From: Verrucomicrobiota bacterium | GTDB lineage: Bacteria > Verrucomicrobiota > Verrucomicrobiia > Limisphaerales > UBA1319 | NCBI GenBank assembly: GCA_022711435.1 | Contig: JAKLFB010000030.1 | Coordinates: forward strand, 1-64,000 | Reading direction: 5' to 3' | Length of the DNA stretch: 64,000 nt | Shown: piece after piece, positions 34,213-43,171 of the stretch | Numbering within the stretch: position 1 is the stretch's first letter | Layout: every line of letters starts with the position of its first letter | Position numbers and translations under genes: made by a program | Notes under the pieces: generated by a model | What the model was told of the DNA's origin: nothing | Seen by the model: the letters and a program-made list of their open reading frames with translations, nothing else | The model's database searches: none

Positions 34213-37200
34213 TCAGGCGGTGAACGTGATCGCGTTGGTCGCTGTGGCGCCGAACGGCGCCGTCACGTAGTTGCCGGACGAGCCTGTAAAGAACTGGACG
34301 GCCGTGTTGGTCGATTCGAATCCGACGAATGGCGGGTTCGCAACCCCCGCCGCGCCCTGCGAATACATGGCGGTCGATCCGTAGGCCCCATGGAAGCCGC
34401 CGTAGTAATCGAAAGCGGTCTCGGAACCGATAATCTCGTTCAAGCGGTAATAGGCGCGCGGGCGGAACGAGACCAGGAGGTCCTCATAGGATCCGGCCAC
34501 CGGCGTGATCACGTTCAGGACCGCCGGGGTGCTCTCCGCCGTGCCGGCCGGATTCTGCGCCACGAGAACGTATTCGCCCGCATTCTCGGCAGTGGCGGAC
34601 ACGATCCGGATCGCGGGCGTGGTTGCCCCCGAGATGTTCCCGCCATCGTTGACTTTCGCGCTGTCCTTGCGCCACTCGTACTCGATGGGAGCCGATCCGA
34701 GCACGCTTGCGCTGAACTGAATATCCATGCCGGCATAGACCGTGCGCGACACCGGGTGCGCCGCGAACGTCGGAGGAAGCGCGCCGCCCGTAAATGCGGC
34801 TCCGAACAGGGTGGCCAGCTCTTCGGCGTTGAGCGCCCGGTCGAACACCGCAACCTCGTCGATCTGGCCGGGGAACCAATTGCCCGTCGAATCGAGAATG
34901 CCGCCGCCGCCGATCCGGAATGGATAGACCGACTGCCCATAGTTGGTCGTCGTGTTGGAGGCGCTGGCCTGCAAAGCTCCGGTCTTGGACAGCAGATGCA
35001 GCCTCACAGCGGATCCGTCGCCGACTGCGGCCACCATATACCACTGGCCCGGTTGAATGTTCGTCTGCGACATCGAGGCATATCCGTAGGGCGTCCAGAA
35101 ACCGAGCACCGCCAGGCCGGATCCGTCGGCGCCGTGGAACCCGAACTCGACCACGTCGTTCTGCCCGAACAGCCCCGCGCGCTCGCCCACGGGACCCGAG
35201 ACGTTGAACCAGCCCAGGATCGAGAATTGAGAGCGGTTGTTCATGAGGCTGGCGTCCGTCGAGGTCGCGGAGGACGCGCCGTTGTAGGATGCCGCAAGGT
35301 TGTCGGTCTCGAGGCCGACGAAATCGGGCGACCGCGGCCCATCGATGCCGGCGGCCACATCCGCGTGCGCCCCGGCATACCCTCCCCAGTAGTCGTGGGC
35401 TGCCGTCGCGCCGGACGCCTCGTTGAACCGCCAGTACGCAATGGGACTGGCGTTCCGGAGGGCGGTCTCGTAGGCGCCCGCGGCCGAGAGCGGAACCACC
35501 GTCAGGGCTGCTGCGTCGCTGGCCGTCGATCCCGCCGGATTGGTGACCCAGACCGCGTAGCTGCCCGCATCCGCCTCGCCCACGTTGCCGATCACCAGGT
35601 TCGGGGTTTTGCTGCCGGTGATCCGGCTGTCATCGCTCACGTCGGCGCCGTTCTTCTTCCACTGGCAGGCAAGCGGCTCGTCTCCGGTGATATTCACCGT
35701 GAATCTCGCGGTCCGGCCGGCGAAGAGCGCCCGGTTCGAGGGCGCCGTGACGATCGGCGGCATCGCGTTCAGGCCGAGAGATCTCTTGTAAAGACCAAAG
35801 ATCTCCGAACCGAGGAGTGCGCGATCGAAGACCGCCACTTCATCGATGGATCCCTGGAACACGCGATTCAGCGTGCCGTTGTCCACGCCGATCAGGCCGT
35901 CCCCCAGGGTCCGGATCGACGCGTTCCCCAGGTGGTTGGTCGCCGAGGTCATGCCGCTGGCGTTGCAGCGGTAAAGCGTGGCATTGGAGGGGGTGATCGT
36001 CAGCGCCACGAGCGACCAGGTGTTGGTCGGCACGACCAGGCCCGAGATGAAGTTGTAGGCCAGGGGCCGATCCCCCCAGTTGTAGGCGAGCTGGTTCCCG
36101 TTACCGTAGCCCAGACCCCACATGTTCGTGCCCGAGCGAGAGAAATAGAGGCCCGTCCACGATGCCTGGGAGGCCGTGGGATAGATCCACATGGCCACCG
36201 ACATCTGGTTGGTCTCGATGTTCAGCGCCGGAGTGCTCACCCAGGACTGAGCCGTGTTGTAGGTCGTTTGCACCGCCGAATTCGTGCTCTCGAAGCCCGC
36301 GAAATCGGGCTTTTGCGGCCCCGCCACTCCGCTGGCGCCGTTCCAGGAAGCTGGCAGGTAAGTCCCGTTGAAGCCGCCGACATAATCGCGCGCCACCATG
36401 TCGCCAAGGTCGGTCTCGTTGAGCCGCCAGAAAGCCGCAGGCCGATACTCCAAAACCTTCTCGGCATAGCTGTTGGCCGCGGGAGAAAGGATCGCCAATG
36501 GCGCCGCCTCGCTGGCCGTCGGCCCGAAGGCGTTGGCCGCCGTCACCGTGTAATCCCCTTGATCCGACGCGGCAACATTCCGGATTACAAGGACGGAGGT
36601 GCTGGCGCCGCTGATATTGGCGCCGTCCACCAAGTCGACGCCGTTCTTTTTCCACTGATAGGTGATCGGGAGCGCCCCGACGGCTGGGGCGGCAAACCGG
36701 GCGGTCTGGCCCGCATACGCCAACGATCTCGCCGGCTGGCTCGCGAAACGGGGCGCCTGACCCGAGATTCGCGGGATGATCTGGAGCGCATTGATCGGGG
36801 CCCGGTAATTGTATTTGGCGGTGCGGAGGAGAAACGCGTCGGCCGTCAGACTATCCAGGACGGCATAATTGCCAGGCATGCTTGCCGACAGGGTTCCGGT
36901 GCAGGAGGCCAGCGGCACTTCGACGTAAGCGCCGGTCGAGGTGAAATTGGCCATGTCCCGAATGAACACCCGCGTGGTCAGCTCCGAGCCAAAAACCATG
37001 TTGGTGTGGGCGCCCTCCACGCTCTGGATCCAGTATTCGCCGGTGCGGCCGCTGGCCACGTCGCCGTCGGAATAGATGACCACGTCGTAGCATGCTGCGC
37101 CCTGCGCAGCCAGCCACGCGCCGAGCCCGCGCACCATGACCAGCGGCTTGTTGTTCGCGGAATTGCTGTATAAATCAGGATTCAGGTCCGTGTTCGCGCT

Positions 37201-37563
37201 CGCGTTCGAATCCAGGTAGCCGGCCATCAGCTTGCCATCGGGAGTGGTTTGGGTTGCCGTGCTCAGGTAATAGTTGTTTGGCGCATCCCAGGCGATCAGG
37301 ACGCCCGTCGCAACGCCCCCGCCGTCGATCAGATTGACGCTATTCCCATACTGGCCGAGGTTGTTCCAGTAGGCCTGCTCGAAACCCGGAGCGCCCGCGA
37401 TCTCGGCCGCAGCCAGCGCGTTGGCATCGGTGTCATTGACGCCGCTGCCGGTGTAAACAAAATTGACACCGATGGGCCCTCCCATGGCCAGGGGCGGCAA
37501 AATCGCGGCCAAGCCGAGGCCCATGGGAAATCTGATTCGTGAGAACAAGGATGAATACTTCAT
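34213..37563 (-). CDS. Large secreted Ig/LamG-repeat protein (interrupted by TGA)
   Basis: 1,116 residues to the TGA at 34213-34215. Signal peptide (to about residue 28, ending AMG), an N-terminal beta domain beginning IGVNFVYTGSG, then three tandem units of an Ig-like domain (for example TYQWKKNGVDL, CQWKKNGADV, EYEWRKDSAKV) plus a LamG/concanavalin-type domain (each with YRPAAFWRLNE-like starts and GSIDEVAVFDRAL-like ends). The third LamG is cut where repeat 1 has MWIYPTASQ: here the codon before IYPEG is TGA in place of TGG. This is a single-base nonsense change or a sequencing error. The intact protein would be a surface-exposed adhesin or carbohydrate-binding protein. Confidence 0.85.
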   Translation of the reverse strand: MKYSSLFSRIRFPMGLGLAAILPPLAMGGPIGVNFVYTGSGVNDTDANALAAAEIAGAPGFEQAYWNNLGQYGNSVNLIDGGGVATGVLIAWDAPNNYYLSTATQTTPDGKLMAGYLDSNASANTDLNPDLYSNSANNKPLVMVRGLGAWLAAQGAACYDVVIYSDGDVASGRTGEYWIQSVEGAHTNMVFGSELTTRVFIRDMANFTSTGAYVEVPLASCTGTLSASMPGNYAVLDSLTADAFLLRTAKYNYRAPINALQIIPRISGQAPRFASQPARSLAYAGQTARFAAPAVGALPITYQWKKNGVDLVDGANISGASTSVLVIRNVAASDQGDYTVTAANAFGPTASEAAPLAILSPAANSYAEKVLEYRPAAFWRLNETDLGDMVARDYVGGFNGTYLPASWNGASGVAGPQKPDFAGFESTNSAVQTTYNTAQSWVSTPALNIETNQMSVAMWIYPTASQASWTGLYFSRSGTNMWGLGYGNGNQLAYNWGDRPLAYNFISGLVVPTNTWSLVALTITPSNATLYRCNASGMTSATNHLGNASIRTLGDGLIGVDNGTLNRVFQGSIDEVAVFDRALLGSEIFGLYKRSLGLNAMPPIVTAPSNRALFAGRTARFTVNITGDEPLACQWKKNGADVSDDSRITGSKTPNLVIGNVGEADAGSYAVWVTNPAGSTASDAAALTVVPLSAAGAYETALRNASPIAYWRFNEASGATAAHDYWGGYAGAHADVAAGIDGPRSPDFVGLETDNLAASYNGASSATSTDASLMNNRSQFSILGWFNVSGPVGERAGLFGQNDVVEFGFHGADGSGLAVLGFWTPYGYASMSQTNIQPGQWYMVAAVGDGSAVRLHLLSKTGALQASASNTTTNYGQSVYPFRIGGGGILDSTGNWFPGQIDEVAVFDRALNAEELATLFGAAFTGGALPPTFAAHPVSRTVYAGMDIQFSASVLGSAPIEYEWRKDSAKVNDGGNISGATTPAIRIVSATAENAGEYVLVAQNPAGTAESTPAVLNVITPVAGSYEDLLVSFRPRAYYRLNEIIGSETAFDYYGGFHGAYGSTAMYSQGAAGVANPPFVGFESTNTAVQFFTGSSGNYVTAPFGATATNAITFTA

Positions 37564-37646
37564 ATTACAACTTGCTGCGTTGCGGATTTGGCTGCCGGTC
37601 GGAACCGAACGTCAAAGCTCGCATGCTTTGATCATCGCAAAGACCG

Positions 37647-37677
37647 CGCCAGAATCCATTCTGACTCTATTCTGGCG
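37647..37677. promoter_or_regulatory. 9-bp inverted repeat in a divergent intergenic region
   Basis: cgccagaat (37647-37655) and attctggcg (37669-37677) form a perfect inverted repeat with a 13-base spacer. It lies in the 320-bp gap between the divergent Ig/LamG gene and the oxidoreductase gene at 37884, about 85 bp and 207 bp from the two starts. It could be an operator, or a hairpin in either leader. No other clear signal was seen in this gap. Confidence 0.3.
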
Positions 37678-37883
37678 GTATCGCCCATCAGGTCAAGCGC
37701 AGAGCGCGTTTGGAATTTCCGGGGGTTCTGTTCTGCACCCGGCGGCGCTGCCACCCCCGATTTTTCGTTGTCGGCGGACGGCGCAAGCCGGTATGCTGGC
37801 TCTGACAAAGCCCGAGAATCCGCGACGGAATGCAGCGGAATCATCCGGGCGGCTCGAATATCGAAATCAACCAGGACGCAGCC

Positions 37884-39224
37884 ATGGAAGCCATCACTCG
37901 CCGCCATTTCACTCAAACTGTCCTTGCCGCAGGAGCGGTATCGGCCCTCTCGGCCAGCCGGATCATGGGCGCCAACGAACGGATTCGGCTCGGGTTCATC
38001 GGGCTCGGCAACCGCGGTGACCAGGTCCTGGACGGCTTCCTGGCGCATGGGGACGCGCAGGTGACGGCCGTGTGCGATCTGAACGCGAGCTACATGGATT
38101 TCGCGGCGCGGAAGATCGGGGGGGCGCCCCGCCAGATCAAGGATTACCGGCGGCTGCTCGAACTGCCCGATCTGGATGCGGTGGTGATCAGCACGCCGGA
38201 TCACTGGCACGCCCTGCAGACCATCCAGGCATGCCAGGCGGGCAAGGATGTCTACGTCGAGAAACCCCTGTCCCTTCGCGTGGCCGAAGGGCGGCGGATG
38301 GTCGAGGCAGCCCGGCAGAACCGCCGGGTTGTCCAGGTCGGCATCCACCGGCGCTCGTCGCCCTTCTGCCGCGAGGCAGCCGATTTCGTGCGCAATGGCG
38401 GGATCGGAAAGGTGACGGTGGCCCGGGCGTTTCACATCCAAAACGAGTGGCCGCACGGGATCGGCAACCCTCCCGACGGCCAGCCTCCGGCCGACCTGGA
38501 TTGGGAAGGGTGGCTCGGACCCGCCCCGCGGAAGCCTTACAACAAGAATCGCACCTACTATCGGTTCCGGTGGTTCTTCGATTACTCTGGCGGACAGGTC
38601 ACCAACTTCGGGGTCCACTACATGGATTTCATCCACTGGGCATTGGGGCAGAGCGCGCCGCTGCGGGTGACGGCGCTGGGAGGCCGGTTTGCGATCGAGG
38701 ACAACCGCGAGATTCCGGACACGCTCGAGGCGATCTGGCATTACCCGGGCGACACGCTGGTGACGTTTTCGCAGTTCAACGCCACGGCGGGCCAGTGGAG
38801 CCGGCCGGGATGCGAGGTCGAGCTGCGGGGAACGAAAGGGACCCTCTACCTGTTCGGCAACGGTTACGAGGTCGTTCCCGATGCCATCACGCCCAACGAG
38901 TTCCCCGCAAGGACGCCCGTGGATCGCGAATACGAGAGGCGCTACCGGGTCGGCGCCAAGCCGATGATCGAGCCCCGCAAGGCCCAGGGCAGAGCCGACA
39001 CCGCTTTCCACGCGCGCAACTTCCTCGATTGCGTCAAGAGCCGCCAGCCCTGCAACTGCGATCTCGAGACGGGCCACCGGAGCACCTCGGCCACCCTGCT
39101 GGCCAATGTGGCCTACCGGCTCCACGCCTGCCTCGATTGGGACGCCGCCGCCGAACGGTTCACGAACAACCCCGAGGCCAACACCCATCTCGATTATCCG
39201 TACCGGGCCCCTTACAGGATATGA
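37884..39224 (+). CDS. Tat-exported Gfo/Idh/MocA-family oxidoreductase
   Basis: 446 residues. The N-terminus (TRRHFTQTVLAAGAVSALSA) has a twin-arginine signal. The Rossmann domain follows with GFIGLGNRGDQ, the conserved EKPLS catalytic-lysine motif and a C-terminal GFO_IDH_MocA_C-type domain with RFRWFFDYSGGQVTNFGVH. Such proteins, abundant in Planctomycetes and Verrucomicrobia, oxidise or rearrange sugars and inositols with NAD(P). The start at 37884 was chosen for the Tat signal; an earlier in-frame ATG at 37830 adds 18 residues. Stop overlaps the next ATG (ATGA), starting a four-gene coupled run. Confidence 0.9.
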   Translation: MEAITRRHFTQTVLAAGAVSALSASRIMGANERIRLGFIGLGNRGDQVLDGFLAHGDAQVTAVCDLNASYMDFAARKIGGAPRQIKDYRRLLELPDLDAVVISTPDHWHALQTIQACQAGKDVYVEKPLSLRVAEGRRMVEAARQNRRVVQVGIHRRSSPFCREAADFVRNGGIGKVTVARAFHIQNEWPHGIGNPPDGQPPADLDWEGWLGPAPRKPYNKNRTYYRFRWFFDYSGGQVTNFGVHYMDFIHWALGQSAPLRVTALGGRFAIEDNREIPDTLEAIWHYPGDTLVTFSQFNATAGQWSRPGCEVELRGTKGTLYLFGNGYEVVPDAITPNEFPARTPVDREYERRYRVGAKPMIEPRKAQGRADTAFHARNFLDCVKSRQPCNCDLETGHRSTSATLLANVAYRLHACLDWDAAAERFTNNPEANTHLDYPYRAPYRI

Positions 39225-40246
39225 AGTGCCTCGTCACGGGCGCGGCGGGATTCGTGGGGGCGCATCTGGTCCGTGAGCTGGCCAGAGACGGTCATACGGT
39301 GCGGGCGCTGGTCCGCCCGGGCGGGCCCCCGCGCGACCCGATCGGCGCCGACTGCGAAATCGTCGAGGCTGACATTGTCGATCCCGACGCCGTCGGGCGG
39401 GCCGTGGCAGGATGCGACTGGTGTTTTCACGTGGCGGCCAGCTATCACCTGTGGCTGCCGGACTATCGCCCGATGTATGCCGCCAATGTCGAGGGAACAC
39501 GATGCGTGCTGGGCGCGGCCCGGGCCGCAGGCTGCAGCCGGATCGTCTACACCAGCACCGTCGGATGCGTCGGCTTGCCCTGCCCGGATCTGACACCGGA
39601 AACGGCCGCCGACGAGTCGTTGGATCCGCAGCCGGCCCAGCTCAGCAACCATTACAAGCGGTCGAAATGGCAGGCGGAGTTGGCCGCTCGCGAAATCGCC
39701 CGCCAGGGCGCCCCCGTCGTCATCGTCAACCCCAGCACGCCCGTCGGCCCCCGAGACGCAAAGCCCACCCCCACCGGACGGATCATCGTCGACTTCCTCA
39801 ACGGACGAATGCCGGCGTATATGGACACAGGATTGAACTGGGTGGATGTGCGGGACGTGGCCCGCGGCCACATCCTGGCCGCCCAGCGCGGCGAGGTGGG
39901 CCAGCGTTACATCCTGGGACATGCCCAAGGCAACTGGAGCATGAAACGGACCCTGGACGCGCTGGCCGCCATCGCCGGGAAACCTGCCCCGCGCTGGCGC
40001 GTGCCTTATTTCGCGGCCTGGCTCGCTGCCGCTCTCAACGAAGGCTGGTCCGCCCTGACCGGCCACCCGCCGGCTGCTCCCCTGGCCGGCGTCCGGATGG
40101 CCCGGTACCGCATGTATTTCAACCCGGCCAAGGCGATCCGCGAACTGGGGCTGCCCCAGAACGATCCGCGCCAGGCGATCGCCGACGCCGTCGCATGGTT
40201 CTTCGAGCACGGATTCCTGAAACCCGCTAATATCTCTCCCATATGA
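39221..40246 (+). CDS. HpnA-like NAD-dependent sugar epimerase/dehydratase
   Basis: 341 residues. Extended SDR with the NAD-binding VTGAAGFVGAHL, GCDWCFHVAASYHLW, TSTVGCVGLP and catalytic Tyr-Lys in HYKRSKWQAE. The pattern is closest in memory to the hopanoid-associated sugar epimerase HpnA and dihydroflavonol-reductase-like epimerases. No other hopanoid genes (shc, hpnH) are nearby, so a role in hopanoids is not supported by context here. Coupled at both ends by ATGA overlaps to the oxidoreductase and the esterase. Confidence 0.88.
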   Translation: MKCLVTGAAGFVGAHLVRELARDGHTVRALVRPGGPPRDPIGADCEIVEADIVDPDAVGRAVAGCDWCFHVAASYHLWLPDYRPMYAANVEGTRCVLGAARAAGCSRIVYTSTVGCVGLPCPDLTPETAADESLDPQPAQLSNHYKRSKWQAELAAREIARQGAPVVIVNPSTPVGPRDAKPTPTGRIIVDFLNGRMPAYMDTGLNWVDVRDVARGHILAAQRGEVGQRYILGHAQGNWSMKRTLDALAAIAGKPAPRWRVPYFAAWLAAALNEGWSALTGHPPAAPLAGVRMARYRMYFNPAKAIRELGLPQNDPRQAIADAVAWFFEHGFLKPANISPI

Positions 40247-41448
40247 TGCACCGGGCCTTGCAGATCACGATTGGATTCACGGCATGGGCGGCAGCGGCTC
40301 ACGCTCAAGCGCTCGCAGCCGCGAACGGCGAGCGCGGGAGCGCGCCCGAGGCGATTGCACAGGCCAACGGACGCCCGCGATCCTCGGAGCCGTGGGAGAT
40401 CGTTGGGCCTTTCTTTCAGCCCCCGCCCCGCTACGCGGGCGAGTTCGGGACCTACCGTTCGCCACTGCTCTTCGATGACGGATCACGGGTGCAGTCGGCG
40501 GCCGAGTGGCCGCGCCGCCGCCAGGAGATCCTCGATCGCTGGCACGAAATCATGGGGCCATGGCCAAGGCTTCTCGATTCGCCCAAACTCGAAATCCTCA
40601 GCCAGACACGCCAGGAAGATTACATGCAGCGCCGGGTCCGGCTCGAGATCGGCCCTGGGCAGACGGGCGAAGGCTGGCTGTTGACGCCTCACGGCCCGGG
40701 CCCTTTCCCGGCCGTTCTCGTCGTGTACTACGAGCCCGAAACCAGCGTAGGCCAAAGCGAGAAGCAAGGCCGCGATTTCGGAAGCCGATTGGCTCGGAAA
40801 GGATTCGTCACCCTGAACATCGGGACGCCCGGCGGCAACGCGTTCAAGCCGGCGATCGGCCAGGCCCGATGCCAGCCGCTCTCCTATCACGCCTATGTCG
40901 CCGCCAACGCCTGGCAGGCCTTGGCACGCCTGCCCGAGGTGGATGCCCGGCGGATTGGCGTCACCGGCCATTCCTACGGCGGCAAATGGGCCCTGTTCGC
41001 CGCGGCATTATGGGACAAGTTCGCCGCGGTCGCCGTCAGCGATCCTGGCATCGTCTTCGACGAGACTCGCCCCAACATCAATTATTGGGAGCCGTGGTAC
41101 CTGGGGCTCGATCCGGACCAGCCGCGGCCGAAACGCGGACTGCCCGCCCCCGACAATCCCCGGACCGGCCCCTATCGCCAGATGATCGAGAAAGGCATGG
41201 ACCTGCACGAACTGCATGCGCTGATTGCGCCGCGGCCATTCCTGGTGTCGGGAGGCGCCGAGGATCCGCCGTCGCGCTGGATCGCGCTCAACCACCTCGC
41301 CGCCGTGAACCGGTTGCTCGGCTGCACCAACCGCGTCGCTCTCACCAGCCGGGAGACGCACGCACTCACCGAGGAGTCGTGCAGCCAATTGGTGGCTTTC
41401 CTCGAGCATTTCCTGGGGGCCAGCCAGCGGCCGCCCACGGCGCCATGA
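40243..41448 (+). CDS. Secreted alpha/beta-hydrolase (acetyl-xylan-esterase type)
   Basis: 401 residues. A signal peptide (to about residue 22, ending AHAQA) precedes a long linker and an alpha/beta-hydrolase core. Nucleophile in GHSYGGKWAL, a candidate acid in SGGAEDPPSRW and His in SRETHALTEE. It resembles the large carbohydrate-esterase-like hydrolases of Verrucomicrobia and Planctomycetes, which remove acyl or methyl groups from sugars. Third gene of a translationally coupled run with oxidoreductase, epimerase and acetyltransferase, suggesting a small catabolic unit. Start overlaps the epimerase stop by ATGA. Confidence 0.85.
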   Translation: MMHRALQITIGFTAWAAAAHAQALAAANGERGSAPEAIAQANGRPRSSEPWEIVGPFFQPPPRYAGEFGTYRSPLLFDDGSRVQSAAEWPRRRQEILDRWHEIMGPWPRLLDSPKLEILSQTRQEDYMQRRVRLEIGPGQTGEGWLLTPHGPGPFPAVLVVYYEPETSVGQSEKQGRDFGSRLARKGFVTLNIGTPGGNAFKPAIGQARCQPLSYHAYVAANAWQALARLPEVDARRIGVTGHSYGGKWALFAAALWDKFAAVAVSDPGIVFDETRPNINYWEPWYLGLDPDQPRPKRGLPAPDNPRTGPYRQMIEKGMDLHELHALIAPRPFLVSGGAEDPPSRWIALNHLAAVNRLLGCTNRVALTSRETHALTEESCSQLVAFLEHFLGASQRPPTAP

Positions 41449-42308
41449 ACACCCCGCTGCGCGTGCGCGCGTTGACCCGCGCGGACCTCGCATTCGCGGA
41501 CCGGGTCCGCGAGCTGGCAGGCTGGAACCAGACGCGCGCGGATTGGGAGCGGTTCCTGGCGACTGAGCCGGACGGCTGTTTCCTGGCCGAATGGAATGGA
41601 CAACCCGCCGGCACAGCCACCACCACGGTCTACGGATCTGCGCTGGCGTGGATTGGCATGGTCCTCGTGCATCCGGATGCTCGCCGGCGCGGCATCGGGA
41701 GCGCCCTGCTGCGGCACTGCATGGATTGCCTGCGCAAGCGCGGGGTGCGCAGTGTCAAATTGGACGCCACACCTCTGGGGCGCCCGCTCTACCAGAGCTT
41801 GGGTTTCGAGGACGAGTGGCCCTTGGCGCGATGGGCTGGCGCCTCCCCGCCCCCAACCCCAAGCCGTTCCGATCCGCGTTTGCGGCCTTGGGATCCCAAG
41901 GACACCCCCTCGGTCCAACGGCTGGACGAGGCAGCCTTCGGCATTTCGCGCCAGCGGATCCTGCATCTCATGCTGCCCCAAACCCAGGCGGCGTGGATCT
42001 TCGAGTCGGAACCGGGCCGGATCTCCGGATATGGAATGCTGCGGGCGGGCTCGAGAGCGTTCTATCTTGGACCGGTGGCGGCCGAATCGGCCGAGGCGGG
42101 CATCGGGCTGGCGGAGCGATTGCTCGCCGGCTGTCCCGGCCAGCCGGTGTATTGGGATATTCCCGAAGCCAACGAGCCCGCCATTGCCTGGGCGGGACGG
42201 ATTGGATTGGCGGTGCAGCGGCCTCTGATGCGCATGTTTGCGGGCGTCAATCTGGCCCCGGGTGATCCGCGGCGCCAGTTCGCGCTGGCCGGCCCGGAGA
42301 TTGGATAG
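41445..42308 (+). CDS. GNAT-family N-acetyltransferase with duplicated-like C-terminal domain
   Basis: 287 residues. The N-terminal GNAT domain contains the acetyl-CoA-binding loop VLVHPDARRRGIGSALLRH and the partner motif GRPLYQSLGFEDEW. The second half (from about RLRPWDPKD) resembles the C-terminal acetyltransferase-like domain of two-domain GNATs (FGISRQRILHLML, YWDIPEANEPAIAWAGRIGL). Substrate unknown. Its ATG overlaps the esterase stop, completing the coupled run 37884-42308. Confidence 0.88.
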   Translation: MNTPLRVRALTRADLAFADRVRELAGWNQTRADWERFLATEPDGCFLAEWNGQPAGTATTTVYGSALAWIGMVLVHPDARRRGIGSALLRHCMDCLRKRGVRSVKLDATPLGRPLYQSLGFEDEWPLARWAGASPPPTPSRSDPRLRPWDPKDTPSVQRLDEAAFGISRQRILHLMLPQTQAAWIFESEPGRISGYGMLRAGSRAFYLGPVAAESAEAGIGLAERLLAGCPGQPVYWDIPEANEPAIAWAGRIGLAVQRPLMRMFAGVNLAPGDPRRQFALAGPEIG

Positions 42309-42326
42309 GCGGCAAAACCCGCTTGC

Positions 42327-42334
42327 AGGAGGTG
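42327..42334 (+). promoter_or_regulatory. Strong Shine-Dalgarno sequence before the PEP-CTERM gene
   Basis: AGGAGGTG is a perfect anti-SD match. It is 8 bases upstream of an ATG at 42343 that is out of frame with the PEP-CTERM gene, and 24 bases from the gene's own ATG at 42359 (15 from a GTG at 42350). Most genes here lack an SD, so its position is odd; see the finding on this site. Confidence 0.5.
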
Positions 42335-42358
42335 TAGACCGCATGCAAAGTGACCCAT

Positions 42359-43171
42359 ATGATGTGCTCGAATTTGCGGCGTTGGGCCGCGTTGGATCCA
42401 CTGGCGGCGAAGATGGGCCCGGACGTTTTTCTGTGGCGGGCGAGTGCCCTGGCGGCCCTGGGGATACTGTTTCTGGCAGGCCAAGGCGCTGCCATGGCGG
42501 CCAGCATTCCAATCCCGAACGGATCGTTCGAGTCGCCAACCCCCCCGCCAGGCTATCCGGCCACGCCGTTCGTTGACGAGTGGCAGAAGCCGCCCGCGCC
42601 AGCCTGGTTCAATCCGGAGACGACAGGCGGCATCGCGTGGGAGCAATTGTCGGGGGTGTTCCCGAACACGGCTGCGGGCAGCCCCGATCATATTGACAAC
42701 ATGGATGGGAACCAGGCGGCTTACCTGTTCACGCTGCCCGAGGTCGCCCTGGTCCAGCGGCTGGAATCGACCTTCGAGGTCGGTCAATCCTACCAGCTCA
42801 CCGTAGGCGCCCTGGGAGGGGGTGGGATCGCCGAGGGCAGCGGCTTGGCCTTGAGCCTGTACTACCTCGATGGCGCCAGCCGGCCGGTCGCGGTGTCAAC
42901 CAGCGCGATCACATATACGCAGGCCCAATTCCCCACGGCAACTCATCTGGTCGATATCGGGGTGAAGACACCCGCCGTCCAAACCGGCGACCCCTGGGCT
43001 GGCCAAAACATCGGCGTGCAGATCTTGGCCACTTCGGGCATGGGCGCTGGATATTGGGACCTCGACAATGTCCGATTGGAGGCCGTGCCGGAGCCGGCGA
43101 TGGCAGCAATGCTGGCACTCGGATTGGCGGGCATCGCGGCCAGACGTTGGCGGATCCGCCGCCACGGGTGA
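42359..43171 (+). CDS. Secreted PEP-CTERM protein (paralogue A)
   Basis: 270 residues. A basic N-terminus and hydrophobic segment (ASALAALGILFLAGQGAAMA) form a signal peptide; the mature part starts IPIPNGSFESP. The C-terminus carries a classic PEP-CTERM: VPEP, a hydrophobic stretch (AAMLALGLAGIAA) and a basic tail RRWRIRRHG, recognised by exosortases for surface sorting. The body (GSFESP, WEQLSGVFPN, DHIDNMDGNQAA, DPWAGQNIGVQIL, GYWDLDNVRLE) is shared with the next gene. The start could also be GTG 42350. It is the only PEP-CTERM protein seen here; the exosortase itself is outside the window. Confidence 0.9.
   Translation: MMCSNLRRWAALDPLAAKMGPDVFLWRASALAALGILFLAGQGAAMAASIPIPNGSFESPTPPPGYPATPFVDEWQKPPAPAWFNPETTGGIAWEQLSGVFPNTAAGSPDHIDNMDGNQAAYLFTLPEVALVQRLESTFEVGQSYQLTVGALGGGGIAEGSGLALSLYYLDGASRPVAVSTSAITYTQAQFPTATHLVDIGVKTPAVQTGDPWAGQNIGVQILATSGMGAGYWDLDNVRLEAVPEPAMAAMLALGLAGIAARRWRIRRHG

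Noticed and set aside
34213..34215. TGA read as tryptophan or selenocysteine
   Set aside because: TGA is used as the stop of many genes in the window and Trp is TGG throughout; a mutation or error is simpler. A Sec site would not replace a conserved Trp.
33640..37173. 1,177-residue plus-strand reading frame over the Ig/LamG gene
   Set aside because: Shadow of the minus-strand gene; Arg/His/Gly-rich with no repeats or signal, whereas the minus strand shows three Ig-LamG units.
39221..40246. Part of a hopanoid biosynthesis cluster
   Set aside because: Only the HpnA-like gene is present; neighbours are an oxidoreductase, esterase and acetyltransferase.
42343..42576. Separate small gene starting at the ATG next to the strong Shine-Dalgarno
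   Set aside because: The reading frame has no recognisable features and overlaps the signal peptide of the PEP-CTERM protein; kept only as an observation.
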